From assembly GCA_965602805.1 (NCBI GenBank), contig CBFCZK010000002.1, positions 124,001 to 188,000 on the forward strand: 64,000 nucleotides of DNA, given 5' to 3'. The notes under the pieces are model-generated. The model saw nothing but the letters and a program-made list of their open reading frames with translations. It made no database searches and was not told the DNA's origin. Positions within the stretch are counted from its first letter, which is position 1. Every line of letters starts with the position of its first letter. The stretch comes from Thiomicrorhabdus sp965602805. Its GTDB lineage: Bacteria > Pseudomonadota > Gammaproteobacteria > Thiomicrospirales > Thiomicrospiraceae. This document shows, piece after piece, positions 59,382-64,000 of this stretch. A program made the translations under genes and the position numbers.

Positions 59382-59999
59382 ATGAAAAAAATTACTCAGA
59401 TTAAAGACCGTTTTCGCGGTTTCCTACCCGTTGTGGTTGATGTTGAAACAGCGGGGTTTAACTGTGAAACGGATGCTCTATTAGAAATGGCGGTTGTCAT
59501 GTTACAAATGAATGCGGCTGGACACCTCGTGCGCGGTACAACATTTGATAAAAACATCTTGCCGTTCAAAGGTGCCAATATTGAGCAAAGCGCTCTAAAA
59601 TTTATTGGCATGGAAGACCCTTTTCACCCTTTTAGAGAAGCCATTTCGGAAAAAGAAGCCTTAACAGCACTTTTTAAACCGATTAATCATCAACTTAAAC
59701 TGCAAGGCTGTTCACGTGCCATACTGGTCGGTCACAATGCATTTTTTGATTTGAATTTCGTTCAAAAAGCCGCCGCACGTTGCCATATCAAGTCCCCTTT
59801 TCATGATTTCAGTACGTTTGATACAGTCTCAATGGCAGGCTTAGTGTATGGAGAAACTGTTTTGGCCAAATCTGCTCAAGCAGCAGGCATTGAATGGGAC
59901 AATAGCCAGGCACATTCAGCCGTGTATGACACCGAAAAAACCGCCGATCTGTTTTGCACCATCGTTAATCAATGGCCGTTAACCAAACCAGAGTATTAA
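59382..59999 (+). CDS. rnt: ribonuclease T
   Basis: A 205-residue DEDDh exonuclease that trims tRNA and other stable RNA 3' ends. Motifs: VVDVETAGFN (Exo I), LVGHNAFFDLNFVQKAA (Exo II), AHSAVYDTEKTADLF (Exo III). Nine bp after argA. Confidence 0.95.
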   Translation: MKKITQIKDRFRGFLPVVVDVETAGFNCETDALLEMAVVMLQMNAAGHLVRGTTFDKNILPFKGANIEQSALKFIGMEDPFHPFREAISEKEALTALFKPINHQLKLQGCSRAILVGHNAFFDLNFVQKAAARCHIKSPFHDFSTFDTVSMAGLVYGETVLAKSAQAAGIEWDNSQAHSAVYDTEKTADLFCTIVNQWPLTKPEY

Positions 60000-60016
60000 A
60001 GTATTACCTCCAGCGG

Positions 60017-60038
60017 AACTGACCAGGCCTGGTCAGTT
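60017..60038. repeat. iterated palindrome, 22-bp perfect dyad after rnt
   Basis: The core 60022-60033 is flanked by AACTG and CAGTT, giving a perfect 22-bp inverted repeat 17 bp after the rnt stop. Confidence 0.88.
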
Positions 60039-60149
60039 TAAAAACATTCAATGTCGGGCATATTACTGCCTAGCTTCACTTAGTCTTACCTAGACTCAGT
60101 TACGTTTCTAAATCTAGTCGCAAAACCTCCGTATTAAACATAGGTAATA

Positions 60150-60177
60150 AAAAAGGCACCCAAAGGTGCCTTTTTTA
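60150..60177. terminator. bidirectional terminator between rnt and grxD
   Basis: AAAAGGCACC pairs with GGTGCCTTTT across CAAA, with T-runs outward on both strands. Confidence 0.9.
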
Positions 60178-60250
60178 TTTGAAGCTATTTAAAACAATCG
60201 TCGTGGAGGTAATACTCATCTCCAGCATTACCCCCAACAATCTTTAAATG

Positions 60251-60604
60251 TTATTTTGCTTCATTCTTAGCGATCGCTTCTGCCATCATTTTCTTCAACT
60301 CGCCTGACTCCGCTAACTCTAAAGTGATATCACATCCACCTTGTAGTTCGCCACCAATGTAAAGCTGTGGAAAGGTTGGCCAATCCTGATACTTTGGAAG
60401 GTGTTCGAAAATTGTCGCGTCCGCCAAAATATTTACAAAAGCAAACTTCTCTTCAGTCTCTGCTAAAGCTTGCGCGGCACGACTTGAAAAACCACAAGAC
60501 GGCATTTGCGGTGTGCCTTTCATATACAAAACAACTGGGTTATTAGTCACTTGACTATGAATTCGCTCTAAAGTCTCTTGTACAACTGGATCTTGGTTTT
60601 CCAT
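60251..60604 (-). CDS. grxD: monothiol glutaredoxin (Grx4 type)
   Basis: Start chosen at ATG 60604, behind AAGGAT; 117 residues. The active site C-G-F-S in MKGTPQMPSCGFSS binds a bridging [2Fe-2S] cluster with glutathione. It has the WPTFPQLYIGGELQGG core. Grx4 moves Fe-S clusters to acceptors. Confidence 0.96.
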   Translation of the reverse strand: MENQDPVVQETLERIHSQVTNNPVVLYMKGTPQMPSCGFSSRAAQALAETEEKFAFVNILADATIFEHLPKYQDWPTFPQLYIGGELQGGCDITLELAESGELKKMMAEAIAKNEAK

Positions 60605-60695
60605 CAATCTATCCTTATCTTAAATTTAGTCACTTTTAATTTCCGACTAGTTTACTAGGTTATAGCTTAAAAATACACTATTTTTTGCGCTTGGA

Positions 60696-62519
60696 TTAAA
60701 TGCTTTTATCGACATGTTTCTGTAACCAAAACTCTAATAAAGCCGCATGCCACAATTTACTGCCCTGAATTGCCGTAAAACTTTGTGGTGCCTCTGGATT
60801 GGCTAACAAGACTTGCAACTTATCCTGATTGAAAATACCACGCTTTTTGGCTTGCGGGGAAGTTAATAGCGTTTTCATATATTCAAAAAATTCGCCACGC
60901 ACGTATTTCAAAGCCGGCATTGGAAACGCCACCTTTGGACGGTCTATAATTTCATCAGGCACCAATCCACGCGCAATCTCTTTTAATATATGCTTACCAT
61001 CACTCTTTACCTTAAGCTCAATCGGTGCAGCCATCGCCGTTTCTACCAACTTATGATCCAAAAAAGGCACTCGGGCTTCCAATCCCCATGCCATGGTCAT
61101 ATTATCTACCCGTTTAACCGGATCATCGACAATCAAGGTCGTCACATCCAAACGCAAGACCTGATCTAAAAAGCTGTCCGCTCCGGGATCAGTTAGCAGG
61201 TCGCCAATCAAAATAGAAGTGACATCCTCTATATGATATTCAGGATTGACCACCTCTAACCACTCTTGATGAGAGCGATCAAAATAGTGTGGCGCAAACG
61301 CATTAACGGCATCCTGCGGTTTACTTAAATCAACATTAAGACCCGCTTGGTGCATTTTTGGATACCATGAATAACCTCCAAAAACCTCATCCGCACCTTG
61401 ACCCGACATGACCACCTTAACCTTCTCTGAGACTTTTTCTGATAATAGATAGAAAGCGACTGCATCTTGACCCACCATCGGTTCAGACATAGCGGCAACC
61501 GCCTCATGCAGTCTTGGCAAAACATCCGTATTGGAAATCAAATACTGTTGATGATCTGTTTTATAGCGTTCGACGACTAAATCCGAAAACTCGAATTCAT
61601 TGCCTTTTTCCTCGGGAGCATCTTCAAAGCCAATAGAGAAAGTCTTAATGTCCTTCACGCCCGCTTCATGTAACATCGCAACTAATAAACTGGAATCTAA
61701 ACCGCCAGAGAGCAAAACTCCCACCGGAACGTCTGCCGCCGTCAAACGCTTATGAACCGCCTCTTTTAAATCCTGATGAATCAAATCTATCCAGGCCTGG
61801 TCAGTTTGCGGCGCTGGTTTGCCATGAATTTCAGTCGGACGCTGCGCTTCTAAATGCCAAAAACGCTTCTTATACATTTGACCATCGGGATTAATAATCA
61901 TCCAATGACCTGGCTCAAGCTTTTTAATGCCTTTTAAAATGGTATGAGGTGCTGGAATCACGGCGTGCAGTGTGAGCTGGTGGTGTAAACCAATTGGATC
62001 AATATCGGTATCAACATCGTCACTGGTAAGTAACGCCTGGGTATTCGAGGCAAAGCGCATGCCACCTTCGATAGGTGCATAATAAAGCGGTTTAATCCCC
62101 ATTCGGTCACGTGCCAACAAGAGTTGCTGTTGATCATCATCCCAAAGCGCAAAAGCAAACATGCCTTCAAAATGCTCCACGCACTCTAATCCCCATTGAC
62201 GGTAGGCTTTAAGAATCACCTCGGTATCAGAGTGAGTGACAAATTCATGGCCTAATGCTTGCAACTCGACCTTCAGGTTCTGGTAGTTATAGATACAACC
62301 ATTAAACACCAAAGAGAACTCTTGATCGTGCATTGGTTGGTGACCCGCATCCGATAAATCTATAATAGATAATCGACGGTGACCTAGTCCTACCTGGTCT
62401 CTGATCCAAACACCTTCATCATCTGGCCCACGTTGCACCATCTGTTGTAACATAGGATTCAAACGTGAGATATCTGCCCGCTGGCCATCCCAATAAATTT
62501 CACCGCAAATTCCGCACAT
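60696..62519 (-). CDS. asparagine synthase-like amidotransferase, possibly N-acetylglutaminylglutamine synthetase type
   Basis: A 607-residue enzyme. The start is fixed at ATG 62519 because Cys2 (M-C-G-I-C-G-E) is the glutaminase nucleophile after Met removal. The N-terminal class II glutaminase domain (RGPDDEGVW, HRRLSIIDL, FNG) precedes a synthase domain with the ATP loop LLSGGLDSSLL and VMSGQGADEVFGGYSWYP. The middle region resembles the subgroup that makes the osmolyte dipeptide N-acetylglutaminylglutamine amide; the acetyltransferase and peptidase partners of that pathway are not adjacent. Plain AsnB is the alternative. Confidence 0.8.
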   Translation of the reverse strand: MCGICGEIYWDGQRADISRLNPMLQQMVQRGPDDEGVWIRDQVGLGHRRLSIIDLSDAGHQPMHDQEFSLVFNGCIYNYQNLKVELQALGHEFVTHSDTEVILKAYRQWGLECVEHFEGMFAFALWDDDQQQLLLARDRMGIKPLYYAPIEGGMRFASNTQALLTSDDVDTDIDPIGLHHQLTLHAVIPAPHTILKGIKKLEPGHWMIINPDGQMYKKRFWHLEAQRPTEIHGKPAPQTDQAWIDLIHQDLKEAVHKRLTAADVPVGVLLSGGLDSSLLVAMLHEAGVKDIKTFSIGFEDAPEEKGNEFEFSDLVVERYKTDHQQYLISNTDVLPRLHEAVAAMSEPMVGQDAVAFYLLSEKVSEKVKVVMSGQGADEVFGGYSWYPKMHQAGLNVDLSKPQDAVNAFAPHYFDRSHQEWLEVVNPEYHIEDVTSILIGDLLTDPGADSFLDQVLRLDVTTLIVDDPVKRVDNMTMAWGLEARVPFLDHKLVETAMAAPIELKVKSDGKHILKEIARGLVPDEIIDRPKVAFPMPALKYVRGEFFEYMKTLLTSPQAKKRGIFNQDKLQVLLANPEAPQSFTAIQGSKLWHAALLEFWLQKHVDKSI

Positions 62520-62736
62520 GCCATCACTTCTCAAAATTATTTAATTGTATCTAACTACCTGTAATAGGCATATATTACCTGTTTAGAATTTTCATGAGAA
62601 AGATTAAATCGAAAAACGAATGCCTTTTTGTTTTAATAGCCGCATTGAACGACCGATTAAGTTTACTCTGCTAGGCACTTTTGCTAACCTACACCTTGTT
62701 AACGCGTTATCATCAACCCATTTATAGGATTTAAAC

Positions 62737-63606
62737 ATGCATTGGTTAAAGAATTTACTGCCTTATACTGCTGGATTTTTACTCCTCATCGCTTTGCAAG
62801 CTAAAGCTGAGACGATCGTTCATGACATTTCTTCACTCAACTTGAAAGCTGAGGCAGAGTATGTCGCTGGCAGCGAAGATAAAACAGCGGTGCTCATTCT
62901 GCACGGGTTCTTAACAACCAATAAATTCCACACTGTCACAGCAATGGCACAGGGACTTCAAGAAGAGGGCTATACCACCCTTACCCCCACTCTTACATTG
63001 AATATTTCACAACGCCAAAACTCTGTAAAATGTAACTCTATCCATACACATACTTTAGAAAAGGATGTTATCGAAGTCGCTGAATGGGTGAAGTTTTTGA
63101 AAGAACAAGGCCATAAAAAAGTTGTTCTATTAGGCCATTCCAGCGGCAGTCAAGAGCTAGTTGAACTTCTTAATACTCGTAAAGACATTGATATTCAAGC
63201 CGCGATTTTTACCAGCTTGTTTTACCTGAGGGGTAAAGAACTGGGTACTTTACAAAGTGAAATGAACTATGCACAACAAGCCCTGAAGAACAAACAAGAC
63301 CGCCCACATAAATACAGTTTTCTCTTCTGTAAAAGCAACTATTATGCAGTGCCTCAAAGTTTTCTTTCTTACCTCAAGCTCGACCGCACATATATCTTAA
63401 ACTCACTTAAAAACCTCTCCATCCCAACCTATACGATTATGGGCCGCGCAGATAAACGTTATCAAAGCGTTGGAGAGAGTTGGTTAAAAGAGTTAGAGCA
63501 AACAGGCACAAACCTGATTATTATTGATGGCGCTAACCACTTTTTTTCCAGTGAACATGAGTTTGATCTGCAAGACACACTCAATAAAATCATGAACAAT
63601 CTATAG
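62737..63606 (+). CDS. secreted alpha/beta hydrolase
   Basis: A 289-residue protein with a signal peptide (residues 1-24) and an alpha/beta hydrolase fold. It has LHGFLTT for the oxyanion region, the nucleophile elbow GHSSGS, and a C-terminal catalytic histidine in IDGANHFF. The substrate is unknown; it resembles periplasmic DUF3530-like or lipase-like hydrolases. A single transcript with the sensor gene after it is possible (14-bp gap). Confidence 0.7.
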   Translation: MHWLKNLLPYTAGFLLLIALQAKAETIVHDISSLNLKAEAEYVAGSEDKTAVLILHGFLTTNKFHTVTAMAQGLQEEGYTTLTPTLTLNISQRQNSVKCNSIHTHTLEKDVIEVAEWVKFLKEQGHKKVVLLGHSSGSQELVELLNTRKDIDIQAAIFTSLFYLRGKELGTLQSEMNYAQQALKNKQDRPHKYSFLFCKSNYYAVPQSFLSYLKLDRTYILNSLKNLSIPTYTIMGRADKRYQSVGESWLKELEQTGTNLIIIDGANHFFSSEHEFDLQDTLNKIMNNL

Positions 63607-63620
63607 AAACGGTATTGAAT

Positions 63621-64000
63621 ATGAGTTTACGCACTCCCAGCATCCTTATCCAGCCCATCAAGACCTATTTTTTAGGATTCTTATTTGCTGGAATTGTCTT
63701 GCTCATGTTTCTTAATTGGTCTTTATACAGTGAAGGTCAACAGATTAAACAGACCGTACAAAACCAGGAGCGGTTAGAAGCTGAAAAGGAAATTAGGGGT
63801 ATTTTAGATAAAACCTTCAAAGAGCTGAAAATCGCTTTAAAAGTCCTCAGTGAATGGGATGAAATCCACCAGCAGATTAATGATCCAAGCTACTATTTTT
63901 TCTGGCATGATGAGCGCCTGATTGAAAGCGCCTATTTTAAAAAAGACTATGATCAATTAGAAATTTATAATAAAAACAAAACCTTCTTAGCGGCTACCTC
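63621..64000 (+). CDS. membrane sensor protein, N-terminal part (cut by window edge)
   Basis: From ATG 63621 the frame is open to the window end (126 codons). It shows one transmembrane helix at about residues 17-33 (FLGFLFAGIVLLMFLNWSLY), then a predicted helical periplasmic region containing ALKVLSEWDEIHQQINDPSYYFFW. This resembles the start of a CHASE4-type sensing domain found in diguanylate cyclases and histidine kinases. The output domain lies outside the window. Confidence 0.6.
   Translation, partial: MSLRTPSILIQPIKTYFLGFLFAGIVLLMFLNWSLYSEGQQIKQTVQNQERLEAEKEIRGILDKTFKELKIALKVLSEWDEIHQQINDPSYYFFWHDERLIESAYFKKDYDQLEIYNKNKTFLAAT

Noticed and set aside
1..64000. Insertion sequences, prophage, tRNA or rRNA genes
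   Set aside because: No transposase, integrase, terminal inverted repeats with target duplications, or cloverleaf-like sequence was recognised on either strand.

Overview
This window looks like the chromosome of a sulfur-oxidising chemolithoautotrophic gammaproteobacterium of the Thiomicrospira / Hydrogenovibrio / Thiomicrorhabdus group. The evidence is a soxXYZA cluster, a flavocytochrome c sulfide dehydrogenase cluster, many small c-type cytochromes, DsrE2/TusA sulfur-carrier proteins, moderately AT-rich DNA and a gammaproteobacterial housekeeping gene order. The genus is an inference; there is no rRNA or tRNA in the window to anchor it.

Layout. 1-3.1 kb: the 5' end of rplT, then rpmI, infC and thrS, all on the minus strand. 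infC appears to start at a non-AUG codon. 3.3-9.5 kb: an HDOD signalling protein, then a TPP riboswitch driving a plus-strand thiamine uptake operon (TonB-dependent receptor, two YkoF/MTH1187-type thiamine-binding proteins, a methyltransferase, a PnuC/PnuT-type permease), with a convergent APH-fold kinase that may phosphorylate thiamine. 9.7-11 kb: a Pcm-like methyltransferase, a fragment of a lost cytochrome c gene, and a DUF3817 protein. 11.4-16.7 kb: a six-gene operon of two cytochrome bd-superfamily membrane subunits (one with a fused haem c domain), a monohaem cytochrome c, a Tat-exported FccB-like sulfide dehydrogenase, a dihaem cytochrome c and a 31-residue single-span peptide. I predict a membrane-bound complex coupling sulfide oxidation to a bd-type haem core; this is the most novel system here. 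16.8-19.1 kb: a truncated hotdog thioesterase, a globin-coupled diguanylate cyclase and a small secreted protein.

19.2-26 kb: a tandemly duplicated structured element after ilvC, then ilvBNC and ppsA. 26.6-31.8 kb: orn, an M48 protease, pterin dehydratase, rsgA, a small membrane protein and two cytochromes c. 31.8-47.8 kb: a 1287-residue flavin/Fe-S oxidoreductase, then der-bamB-yfgM-hisS-rodZ'-rlmN-ndk-iscA-iscR-cysE-trmJ, suhB, rimI and a holD-like gene. This is the classical isc/ndk/hisS neighbourhood, but with iscSU-hscBA-fdx, pilF and ispG missing. 47.9-55.4 kb: leuA, pssA, dsrE2-tusA, bepA and soxXYZA. 55.6-64 kb: a TerB-like protein, ilvD, argA, rnt, grxD, an asparagine-synthase-like amidotransferase, an alpha/beta hydrolase and the 5' end of a membrane sensor.

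Across the whole window a 12-bp palindrome, ACCAGGCCTGGT, occurs ten times perfectly and several times imperfectly, inside genes and between them. By chance well under one copy is expected. It is a highly iterated palindrome comparable in kind to cyanobacterial HIP1 or to DNA uptake sequences. Branched-chain amino acid synthesis (ilvBNC, ilvD, leuA) is spread over three loci. Intrinsic terminators are clear after most transcription units.
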